DNA from: Rhytidiadelphus loreus
Taxonomy: Eukaryota; Streptophyta; Bryopsida; Hypnales; Hylocomiaceae
Direction of reading: 5' to 3'
Assembly: GCA_947034895.1 (NCBI GenBank)
Contig: OX344762.1
Coordinates: 13,583,501 to 13,647,500, forward strand
Length of the DNA: 64,000 bases
The notes below the pieces were generated by a model that saw only the letters and a list, made by a program, of their open reading frames with translations, had not been told where the DNA came from and made no database searches. Positions 50,021 to 59,869 of this stretch are shown here, piece by piece (position 1 is the stretch's first letter; each line of letters begins with the position of its first letter). The position numbers were made by a program, and so were the translations under genes.

Positions 50021-51010
50021 GAGGGGTGGAATGAAATGGCCAAATTTTAATGATTGTGCATAAGTATTTAGATGGGTTTATTTTATTTTCTATACAACCA
50101 TGAAAGTGGTTGCAAGAAACACATGTCTTTTTCTTTTGTCCCCTTCGCTTTAGATGGGTGTTTTTCTAGCTATAACTTTTGTATTGTAGGTCCAATGCAC
50201 ATAAAATTTGAAATGAGGGTACATGTGATAGTTATAGACATTCAATGATTTTATTTAATTTAAGAAAATTAGTTTACTATTTTGAAATAAGATCCAATTG
50301 GATGTCTACCCTGGCCATTTTGGAGTTTTTCAGTACTATTGTTTTAACCCTGAAATGAAAACTTAAAGGTGAAAATTGGAAAATAAGGTCTTCTACTAAA
50401 GTTACACAAGCCTACAAAGAGATTTTTCAAAAGTAATAAAGTGTCTACCTTCCATATGTGCTCAAAGCTCGATTCAAAGTGCACTATTGTTGTGCAAGTT
50501 CATAGAATGTAATTTTTTTTCTCAAAGATGAAAATGGTTGAGGAAGAGCACCTTCAAGTTAAGAAAAATTGACAATTTTTAGGTTATTTTTTTGAATTTT
50601 TTTACAATTTACTAAATATCAAACATCAAAGTATTTATTTTCTAGGCATTTTCCATCTTTCTCTCTTTGTGCATAACTTTAAAAAAAAAAAAAATTTGGA
50701 AATTTTCACAAACATGCTATTTTGAATAATTTACAAATTATCCATATTTTATTTTATTTTTAAGAAAATATTTCAAAAGCCACAATAATCACTGAAATAT
50801 GGCCCATTTGAGCCTAAAACATGAAGTGTTTCTTGCAACAATCCATGAATGAAAATAGGTTCATTACTTCAATGGTAGAAAATTGCAAGTTGCACTACTT
50901 TGAAAATTGGACAAAAAATATAATCATTGTAATTATGGTTGTTTTGCTTGATGTTTTTTTCCAACTCGATGTCAAATTGGATGTTTGACATTGATTGTCT
51001 TACTAAATAA
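50021..51010. other. AT-rich intergenic DNA, no gene seen
   Basis: Contains isolated phrases resembling the tandem array at 51.3-52.5 kb (for example ATTGTAGGTCCAA near 50184). No gene is supported. Confidence 0.4.
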
Positions 51011-51218
51011 CACTAGAAGAAAATTGTGTTAGAATCCCTGAAAATATGTCATTTTGTTTTTGTTGAGTTTCCAGTTCAAAACGCAATCAAAATACAATCA
51101 AAATGTAGAAAAACGCTTTTTCTGTGTTTTTCTACGTTTTGACTGTGTTTTGAACCGGGAACTCAACAAAAACAAAGTGACGTATTTTCAAGGATTCTAA
51201 CACAGTTTTCTTCTAGTG
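51011..51218. mobile_element. CACTA-like hairpin mini-element K
   Basis: A 208-bp, almost fully palindromic element with arms of about 95 bp. The ends are CACTAGAAGAAAATTGTGTT and, from the right, CACTAGAAGAAAACTGTGTT. Flanking triplets TAA and CAA differ by one base, consistent with a decayed 3-bp duplication. It is non-coding. Confidence 0.75.
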
Positions 51219-51269
51219 CAAGTATCAAATATATCAAACCACCCTAGAACCTCTTCAAAACCACCTTGG

Positions 51270-52470
51270 AACCCATTTGGACATGGCAATGATGGCATGT
51301 GAAAGTTATGGTTCAAAAAATAAAAGGTAATTTAATGTAATTCTTAAATTTTAAAAAATCCATAACTTTCATACCGTAGGTCCAAATGCCACAAAACTAA
51401 GGTAGGAATACCATAAACGGTTAAAATAAGCATTTAAGCCTATAAGATATGGGAAATTCATTGAGAAATTCAGCTCAATGTATGCACAAATAAGGATGAG
51501 GAAGAATGAAACAAAATAAAAATAAAAATCTTCAAAAATGAATATTTTATTGAATATAAATGTGGATTTCTAATAAAGACCCCATTCTTGTCTCATAGCT
51601 TCATCTAAAACAGTTTCCCTTGGAACTTGTTCCTAATAAAGTCTAAGCCAATCAAATTTCAGCAAATCAAATCTTTTCAAATCAACATCAAAGCTAGCTA
51701 TTGTTGGTTTTAGAACACACTATTGTGCCATTAGGAGGGGGGGTGCCATTTATGGTATTCCTACCTTAGCATGAATAGAAAGCTTTATGGACAAAGTGGT
51801 GTAAGGGCTTTGTTTCATGGTGTTTGGACATGCCATGTGAATTTATTTTTTCTAAAATAAAAGATAAGTTAATTCAATTATTAAATTTAAAAAAATCCAT
51901 AACTTTCACACCGTAGGTCCAAATGCCACAAAACTAGCATGAATAGAAAGCTTTATGGACAAAGAGGTGCAATGGCTTTGTTTCATGGCGTTTGGACATG
52001 CCATGTGAAAGTTATGTTTTTTTCAATATAAAAGATAATTTAATTCAATTCTTAAATTAAAAAAAATCCATAACTTTTACATTGTAGGTCCAAACACTAC
52101 AAAGCTAGCATGAATAGTAAGCTTTATGGACAAAGAGGTGCAATGACTTTGTTTCGTGGCGTTTGGACATGCCATGTGAAAGTTATGTTTTTTCCAATAT
52201 AAAAGATAATTTAATTCAATTCTTAAATTAAAAAAAATTCATAACCTTCACATTGTAGGTCCAAACGCCACAAAGCGAGCACAAATAGAAAGCTTTATGG
52301 ACAAAGGAGTGCAAGGGCTTTGTTTGGTGACATTTAGACATGCGATGTGAAAATCATGATTCTTCCAAAACAAAACAAAACTTAATCCAATTTTTGATTT
52401 CATAAAACTTTGAAATTTAATAAGTTCTTTCACACCGTAGTTCCAAACACCACCAAACAAAGTCTGTGTG
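51270..52470 (+). repeat. Tandem array, about 170-180-bp unit
   Basis: Four to five head-to-tail units anchored on CACACCGTAGGTCCAAATGC and GCATGAATAGAAAGCTTTATGG. Anchor spacings are about 168 (after removing the D3 insertion), 172, 170 and 182 bp. Divergence rises in the last unit. D3 interrupts the first unit. Confidence 0.8.
51400..51766. mobile_element. Family D MITE, copy D3, in the tandem array
   Basis: A 367-bp element with ends AGGTAGGAATACCATAAA and the same sequence read from the right. It is flanked by TA (51398-51399 and 51767-51768). Sister array units carry the unfilled site ACAAAACTAGCATGAATAG, so the target duplication is exactly TA. Confidence 0.9.
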
Positions 52471-52797
52471 TGCACCCCTCCTTGCAAAGAGCTTTCAAGC
52501 AGTACCAAGAACGCCGCCGCATGCCTCATAGTTTGTTAGATCTCAACTTATCGAACAAAACAAGCAACCTTACTTGTTCCAACCTTTGTGAAGTGCTCAA
52601 GCAAGACAGTCCAAGCCTCATGACACCTAAGATCTACGTACCTATCATCTCCGCATTCCGTCCCCTCCCTGTAATGTAATGTGCACAACCTGTTCCTATT
52701 CGAAATCTCCGCCAGGTGTAGATGGGGAAGGAGGGGGAGATGCGATTGGGAAAGGGACTTTGATAATTCTGGGTTACATGCATAATGGTGAACTCAC

Positions 52798-52954
52798 CAG
52801 GGCACTCCACTGAAGCGCAAGCCAGCATCATGATCCCCCGATTTGTGACTCCACTTGTGATCTGATCGATTGCAGGGAGCAGTGCCTTCTTATCCTCTTT
52901 ATTGCCAACATAAATTTTTCCTTTTCCACTTTTGACAAAGTCAGATAACGACAC
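52798..52954 (-). pseudogene. Exon-like coding fragment of unknown family
   Basis: On the minus strand this reads LSDFVKSGKGKIYVGN, then KEDKKALLPAIDQITSG, then VTNRGIMMLACASVECPG, and ends at a strong splice donor, CTG|GTGAGTT (52798/52797). Amino-acid composition and the donor look genuinely coding, unlike the AT-rich ORFs elsewhere. I found no matching acceptor or partner exon, and I do not recognise the family. It may be a captured or stranded exon, or one exon of an unrecognised gene. Confidence 0.3.
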
Positions 52955-54207
52955 AGTAAATTATAAATGGGAGGTTAATCTCAAACCACAGAAACCACCC
53001 TAGTAGAAGTACAGTACACCTCCCCTCCCACTCCCAACATGGGCAGACGGAAGTGAAAGGCCCGAGCAGCAAAAAGAGAAAAAAAAAGAAAAGAAGAAGC
53101 AAAAAGGAAAAAGCAAACAATCGCTTCCCAAGCTAAGCGCAGTACCAGGACGGACAGTGGCCCAGTGAGAAAATTCCAGGCTAGCTTTTCGTTTTAGCTT
53201 AGCGTAGCGTAGCTAGGCCCGGCCTCCTCCGCTTGCCAACGAGCCCACAACGCTAGCCTAGTTGCTGGGCTGCTGGCAGTATGAATACGATCACCGTAGA
53301 CAGCCAGAAAACAAGGCCGTAGACAGAGCAAGCGAGATATTATTACGCCTTACCCACAAGATTGAGAGCGTCTCTGTCGTGACCCCCCGGGGGGCTTCCG
53401 CCTGCCTGCCAATATTGGAGTTTTTCCCAACAATCGATCACAAGACAAGAGTGAGAGCCTGCAGTGCAGTGCAGTGAAGTGCAGGGGCGGGGCGGGGCAG
53501 GGCAGGGCAGGGCAGTCTGTGCAGACAGACAGACAGGCAGCTGTATGTATGTACTGCCAACATACGATGAGCTTGAAGTAGTTAGTATTATGAGGGGGAG
53601 AGAAACGCATTCAACAGTAGGGAGTCCTACCTTACATACAACTGTTTCCCTTTCACGCTAGTCTTGTTTTTTCTCACTTTACCTCTCAGTGGGGGACCTC
53701 TGGCTGGGGGTCGTCTCAGGTTCCCTTCCCCCTTTCCCATGCGAGCGCCCGAGGGAGGACTTCCAGGCAGCTAGCTAGCTAAGGTCCATCCGGCACTTGT
53801 GGGCAGATCCAGGGTCCGGTCGGGCGCTGCGACTTCTACTACTACTACTACTCTCATTGGGGTGGACTTTCACCAGTCTTAGATTCTGTCTGAAGTGATG
53901 TATGCATGCCGGGATGTGGGGAATCAGCTGCACAAGAAAATAGGAAAATTTATACCGGAGTTATTAGACTACTAGGGGGATGTCCGCGCAGTGCACGCAG
54001 CTCGCGGGGCTAGCAACTGTTCACACTGTTTTCCGGTGAGCTTTTCGGGTTGAGTTGGGTTGAGTTGTGGGGAGGGATTTTGGGTTGAGGTTTGTGCGGG
54101 AAGAGAGAATTGGTGGGACGCGCGCTTGACGGTATTGCCTGGGATCTCCTTGGAGACTGTGTGAGTGTGAGCGAGAGCGAGTGACGACCCGGAGAGTGTC
54201 ATACATG
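52955..54207. other. Low-copy region upstream of the ZF-HD gene
   Basis: GC-balanced, apparently single-copy DNA. It holds a purine tract (53065-53118), CAGTG repeats (53460-53475), a G-run cluster (53484-53512), a CAGACAGA run (53523-53536) and (CTA)n (53835-53852). I see no gene; it may include the distal promoter of the ZF-HD gene. Confidence 0.4.
53484..53512 (+). promoter_or_regulatory. G-run cluster with quadruplex potential
   Basis: Six runs of three or four G (GGGG, GGGG, GGGG, GGG, GGG, GGG) separated by one or two bases. This fits the common G-quadruplex pattern on the plus strand. It lies about 1.45 kb upstream of the ZF-HD start codon. Any role is inference. Confidence 0.4.
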
Positions 54208-54215
54208 TATAAAGG
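54208..54215 (+). promoter_or_regulatory. Candidate TATA box of the ZF-HD gene
   Basis: TATAAAGG is the best TATA match upstream of the ZF-HD gene. A start site about 30 bp downstream (near 54240) would give a leader of about 720 nt. An alternative start closer to the ATG is possible. Confidence 0.4.
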
Positions 54216-54239
54216 GGCCGTTAAGCTTTCGGATGCGAG

Positions 54240-54963
54240 TTTTGGACTGTGTTGGTTTGGAAGTTTGTCTGGGGCGGTACGGCTAGCAGGCTAGCTTGAG
54301 GTGCACTGCTTGGGCACCGCTTCACTTGAGTTGAGCCAATCTGCAGATGTGCTTGTTGATTGAGAAGACTGGGGCTGTTGTAATTCAAGAGCTAGCTAGC
54401 GGCGTTCTGGTTCGAGGACACGGGAGTGGCGAGATATGAACATTCCGCGGCTGTTTTACGGGGAGGAACGACACTGTTGTGTGATTCTAGGCGGCTCGGA
54501 GAACGAAGCAAATCGTTAGCGGTGTTCGTGTGTCGAATATTCGGTCAACCAGGGTATTGCCTTATTGGGTGTAGCAGCCTTCCTAATTCCTGTCTGGAAC
54601 GTCCACAATAAGCCTCCGCTTACCGACCAGTTTGCTTCTTTCTGAGTGCTCTGACAGCTTCTCTGGAGGTGGACTCAAGTCTGGTGCATCAGGGTGACTA
54701 GCTCTTGCGGACAGTGGCGAAAGCAATGAGATTGGGAGCTATCTTGGGGTAACTTGGGGGCAGGGAGCCTTACTAGCTAGAACCCACAACGTGAGCCTCG
54801 CTAGCTAGCTGCAGGGTATGGTCAGCTTAGACGCCGCGCCTAGCATCGACATCGAAGACACGGGCAGTAGTAGAAGGCGCGAGGCATTGGGAGGGGGGGA
54901 ATTATTGCAGAGGTCATGTGGTGGTGGTGGGAGAATTAGGGAGCGAACGTGTGGAGGAGTGCG
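54240..54963 (+). promoter_or_regulatory. Putative long leader with five upstream ORFs
   Basis: If transcription begins at the TATA box, the leader holds at least five ATG-initiated ORFs: 54347-54439, 54436-54519 (start and stop overlap), 54726-54752, 54818-55081 (87 codons, overlapping the main ATG in another frame) and 54916-54939 (MWWWWEN, in frame, ending 24 nt before the main ATG). Such leaders usually lower main-ORF translation. Possible acceptors at 54809-54814 (CTGCAG) and 54906-54910 (TGCAG) mean a 5' UTR intron could remove some of them. Confidence 0.4.
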
Positions 54964-56058
54964 ATGGATTTGGCGGCATCAGGTCACGAGCAGCTCAGCA
55001 ACAACGATCAACAACAACAGCAACAACAGCCACAACAGCAACAACAGCCGCAATACCAGCATCAGCAAAGCAGCGCAGTAGCGCCACCCCCGCTGTCACC
55101 ACTTCGACCCGCGCCCATGGGAACCGCGACGATGTTGCAAGCGGCGTCGAACTATTACTCCACCCCCTCGCCGATGATGCACACCCAACATCATGACCTC
55201 GCACCCGCCACCAAGATGTCGAAGCTCACCACCACCCACTCCGCCAGCGGGAACGGGCTCGGGTCGGCGCCGGGGTCCAAAAGCGGGAACGATCACAAGA
55301 CGAGCGATCAAGTCGTGACGGAACAAGCGCGCGAGATTCTGCGCCAGGCGGTGGTGACGGCCGTGACGGAGTCGAACAAGGCCGCCGCGGTGGCCAACAA
55401 CAACAACAACAACATCGTGGCGAAGCCCTCCTCGAAGCCGGGCACGGTCCGTTACCGCGAGTGCCTGAAGAACCACGCGGCCAGCATTGGTGGGCACGCC
55501 ATCGACGGGTGCGGGGAGTTCATGCCGGGCGGCGACGACGGCGACGGCGATGCGATGCGATGCGCAGCCTGCGACTGTCACCGCAACTTCCACCGCAGGG
55601 AAGTCGAAGGCGAGTGCGATTGCAAGCGCAAGTTGTCCAAGGCGATGGGGATCGTAACCCCCCAGCACGGCGCCACATTGGGCGCGCCCGCCGTGACGAC
55701 ACTGGCATTGACGGGAGGAGGCGGCGGGCAGATGACGCCACTCACAATGGCCGCGGCGATGAGCGCCGGAGGACCCACCGATAGCGACGACCAGGACGAC
55801 GGACCGGGACACATCGTCACGAGTGGAGGGTTAATGATGTCCATGCGCTCGCCATCCGCCATCAAGAAGCGCTTCCGCACCAAATTCACCACCGAGCAGA
55901 AGGACAAGATGCTGGCGTTCGCGGAGAAGGTCGGGTGGCGCATCCAGAAGCACGACGAAGCGGCAGTGCACGAGTTCTGCTCGTCCGTTGGTGTCAAGAG
56001 ACACGTCCTCAAGGTCTGGATGCACAACAACAAACACACCATGGGCAAGAAGCCGTAA
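54964..56058 (+). CDS. ZHD: ZF-HD (zinc-finger homeodomain) transcription factor
   Basis: An intronless gene for a 364-residue nuclear DNA-binding protein of the plant ZF-HD family. Residues 13-35 are glutamine-rich. The zinc-finger dimerisation domain (about 162-212) reads [17 protein letters not shown]...CGEF...[11 protein letters not shown], with Cys/His candidates C167, H171, H178, C183, C200, C203, C205, H206 and H210. The homeodomain (about 300-360) starts KKRFRTKFT and has a recognition helix with [10 protein letters not shown]352 and N355 match the invariant Trp48 and Asn51. The start is the first in-frame ATG after a TAG at 54937-54939. Poly-Asn (145-150) and Gly/Ala-rich linkers separate the domains. 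ZF-HD genes are typically intronless, as here. The subgroup cannot be assigned. Confidence 0.97.
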   Translation: MDLAASGHEQLSNNDQQQQQQQPQQQQQPQYQHQQSSAVAPPPLSPLRPAPMGTATMLQAASNYYSTPSPMMHTQHHDLAPATKMSKLTTTHSASGNGLGSAPGSKSGNDHKTSDQVVTEQAREILRQAVVTAVTESNKAAAVANNNNNNIVAKPSSKPGTVRYRECLKNHAASIGGHAIDGCGEFMPGGDDGDGDAMRCAACDCHRNFHRREVEGECDCKRKLSKAMGIVTPQHGATLGAPAVTTLALTGGGGGQMTPLTMAAAMSAGGPTDSDDQDDGPGHIVTSGGLMMSMRSPSAIKKRFRTKFTTEQKDKMLAFAEKVGWRIQKHDEAAVHEFCSSVGVKRHVLKVWMHNNKHTMGKKP

Positions 56059-59040
56059 CTTACAGCTCCAATGCCAGAACGACATGCCAGAGCCTGCTCG
56101 ATCGGATCCCAAACCAGCTCCACTGATCCCGATAAGTTTTTTTCTTCAGTCTTCTCCAATTCTTTGTTAAGTTTCAGTTACGTTCCATCCTGTACAAGAA
56201 TCACAGATGTCCGTTCACACACATGCTCCATCACGTAATGAATATTATTACTTTTCTCGAGTGTAATATTCTCGACCAAGCTAGCTAGCCCATTTGCAAG
56301 CCCATGATCGGTTTCGATCGCTTTCTTCGTCAGGGGCTTTGTAAGCTAAAGATTTGACCCCAATAAGACAGTACGCTTGACGTACTAGTTACCACACATC
56401 GTTAATCCAAGTTTGTGCATTTCAAGCTGATTGAAGCGTACTTTTTAACTAGAATAGAATTACACCAGTTCTACCTGGAGTGCTTTTAGAATACTAGGCA
56501 GCAGCAGCTGTTACTGCTACTCATCAGAATACTTATTATTTAGATGTTTGTCGGCCAGTTCTGTTTCAGTTTCAGTTTCAGAACGCTTCTCATAGTTTGA
56601 CAGCTATACTAGCCATATGGCTTACTAGATAATGATCATGATTAGATGATTGACGACTCTTTGTATAGTACCATGAGGTTACTTAGCTCCCAGCTAACAG
56701 TGTAGCATGAGACTCACAGTAGAAGTATATTAGGCGTAGTCGTACAGTTTGGCATGGGAGTATGCATTGATCTGGTACATTTTAGATTATTTAGTTTCCG
56801 TCGAATACGCACATAAGGAGAGATCAGGCTTGCAATTCATTGCGAACATTGCAGCGAAGTTTGTTGCAGAGCCAGGAGCTAGCTAGACAGGAATCTATTA
56901 TTACTTGACTTACTTATTTGTTCCACTGTATGGATATAGTGACTGGAATCTTTGTGCATGAGCCACGTGATCCTTATAATCGCGTGTACTTAACTAAAGA
57001 TGTTATTGTTCTGGGCTTCGGCGTGATTGAAACTGTAATGCAGTGATCGATATCCTAATTAATTACAATTCAGTCTCCATACTTTCACCCTCTTCTTTGG
57101 ATAATCACACAATGATTTTCCAGCTGTAACTTCCGGCCTTCTAGATGTGTATACACAGCTGATCTCCATTTTGAATGTGACTTCTCCGTATTGCATGTGC
57201 CCTTCTTGCCAAGTTCAGCTCTTATGGCGTTCCGCGTCATTGAGCTTGGACTACTTCAGTCTTTCAGTTCGTGCAACTTGCGGCTTATGTATTAAGCTTT
57301 TGAAGCTGAAGTTTGTCACCTTTTTCATTTACAGGTTTGACTGCTATGATGATATTAAGTGGTCCGTAGCAGTTAAATATTGTCTGAGTGGAATCAATGC
57401 TGTACATTACTCTACTTACAGGAACGTGCACATTGGATCTCAGCTGTGAAGACGTTCTCAAGACAATTATTAGTACAGGAGAAATATTTACAGCATATCA
57501 TTTGGTTTGTATATATGTAAATGACACTTAAGTCATCATGGGAAGACATCATGGGGAGTTGGGCCAGGAAGTTTTCTGTTGAAGCTGCAGTTCGATAGAG
57601 GACGATATATACGGAGGATCGGAGGCTTCGTCTGCAAGCTAAGCGAGGGAGCCAGTGAGATTTCTCAGCCGTGATATCAACTCAATGTACTTCTGAGGAT
57701 CCCGTAAGAACTTTAACTGGTTCCTCACCCTTTGATTCATTATCATTCACATTGAGCACTTAAGTTATATCATAAGCATAGAGATCATTCAATAGACAGT
57801 TTGGTAGTTTGTCTGCTATGCGACCGAACTAGGTCCTGGTACTTACAGAGTTACGTTTCTGTGCCTCTGGAAGTCGATCCAGCAACGTGTCTCAATGAAA
57901 GGTATACTAATGAAACGTAACTAATTTCGGTAAATGCTCATGTATATTGTTTGTCATTTCTTAACAGAATAGCCTTGAACAACGCGTCGAGATAGCTAGC
58001 TAGAGATGTACTGTGATGTTGAACGAGAGTTCCCTTTAGGTTCTTTCAGGTTGAACACTAGCTGGCCGGCATGGGTAAGTTAATTAGTTCTTATCAATGC
58101 TTGATTCTTAGTTTGTATGATGTATGTATTGCGTGACTGACTGTGAGACTCATGCTTATCCGCTTTGCTTCCGTAAGTAAGCATGCTCTTCCCTCCGTTG
58201 TCCTTCCTAGCTAAGCTTATACGCTTAGCGATCGATGCATGGTTCGTGAGGACATGTTATTTAATGCATGAGTTATGTACTGACCAATCATTCGGAACCA
58301 CTGTAGCTGGTGTTGGAAATTATAATAGTCGTGATTAATAATGGTGATGATTAGACGTGCTCTCGTAATTAATAACCCCTCCTGCCTGGGTCTGAGCTGG
58401 CCAACCTTGCAGTCCTGCTACATGCAGAGTGTATGAATTTACTGACCGCTCACGGCATATGGATGATCGGATCTGCCTGATAGGAATGAGTGAGCAGATG
58501 CATTTTCTATGTTGTGCATAAGTGAAGTACCTGGGGTTGTATTAGAAAATATTCATGCATCACTTAGTTTAAGAGAGTTCTATACTGTCTAGCCTCATGC
58601 AAGTGCAGCAGCTAGCTCCTGAAGACTCAAAGCTGGTAATTAAATAAATGTCAATTATGGTTGTTGAGTATCCAGTGGAGTATCCATCAGTGAGACAGTG
58701 TTACCAGTTATATATTGATTTGTTACCCGTGATTAGCAGGCCTTGTAAGACGGAAAAATGACCCATTTTCCACTTCCTAATTTTCTTTTGTTAAGAGACT
58801 AGCTCGAGGGCTAATTAAAGCAACTTGGAGAAGCATCTGAGTGATTCAATTGCACAGTCACTAAGAATTGTAATGTAATGTAGGATTTTCTGTGCTTATT
58901 GATGTGAGTACAACTAAATCACCAAGCCCGTCACCAAGTTAATGGAGTTCATCCATTGTACAAAGTCAAAGATATATTCATCCGCCAAGAAAACCATGCA
59001 GTTGGACAGAGACTTGAGTTCAACGGCTTACTCAAGAAAA
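56059..59040 (+). other. Low-copy 3' flank of the ZF-HD gene
   Basis: The 3' UTR must begin here, but no canonical poly(A) signal stands out. The region is not repetitive in the window and is rich in AGCTAGCT runs (56278-56289, 57998-58008) and scattered TAGC. A 100-codon ORF at 57147-57449 has no recognisable domain. A non-coding transcript or further untranslated sequence is possible. Confidence 0.4.
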
Positions 59041-59499
59041 CGGAATGTCAATTTCATTAAATTGTCACAATTTTGGAGCCAAAAGTTGTGACATATATGT
59101 ACATAAAGGTTTAAGATCTAGGACAAGTATGGATTTATATTTAGGAAGAGGTGTTGTGAAAAGTGCCAAAGTAAATTGGAATTATGCCAATCTAACAAAA
59201 TTGATGTCAACAATATTCATCTAAAGAAAGTTCAAGATCACTTGTTCACTTGTTCAAGATCACATAATATTGTCGAAGGTTTCTTGAAGTTTGGATTTAG
59301 TTTAATATGTATAGCTTAATGAAAATAACACATTGTTTGGGTTGCTTCTTGAGTATAAGGAAGACATTCCCAAACCCTGGCATTTGACAATTCCGCCATG
59401 ATGTACCAACTGAATGCAATTCTATTTTAGAAGGTTTTTAAAGGTGACTTAAAATCTACATTTTAAACCACTTTTTAGGTAGACATATTTATAGGTGAC

Positions 59500-59583
59500 A
59501 TGAATATAAGGTAGATATATCCACAAGGATTTTAAAAGATTTTAAGCCACCTATAATAATGGGTATATCTACCTTATATTCAT
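59500..59583. mobile_element. Short AGGTAG-ended hairpin
   Basis: ATGAATATAAGGTAGATATA pairs perfectly with TATATCTACCTTATATTCAT. Inside the flanking TA, the ends are AGGTAGATAT and its complement (59509-59574), so this could be a 66-bp relative of family D. The pairing of the flanking DNA is unexplained. Confidence 0.5.
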
Positions 59584-59869
59584 TTTGTTTTAAATAGCAT
59601 AAAATGACAGTAGAGCAATTAGTATGAATGCTTGTTTTGAATAAAGAGTAGAACTTTGTTTTCTTTTTATAACCCATTCTATGCATTGACCATTTATTAC
59701 CAAAATATAACTTAGATGTATTGTACTAATGAATTGCAACATACTCTGAGCTATAAAAAAGGTTCAATAATGTATTTCAAGCAAAAGTTGTAAACTATGA
59801 CTTATGGATCATATCTATACTATTGTATATTAGGAATTTTGCATGGTACAAAATACGAGTTTTTTTTAT

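Noticed and set aside
54949..54963. GTG at 54949 as start of the ZF-HD protein
   Set aside because: Nuclear plant genes start at ATG; the first in-frame ATG after the upstream stop is 54964.
55096..55812. 238-codon ORF on the minus strand opposite the ZF-HD gene
   Set aside because: It is the antisense shadow of a GC-rich coding region, where few stops occur by chance; the sense strand has clear conserved domains.
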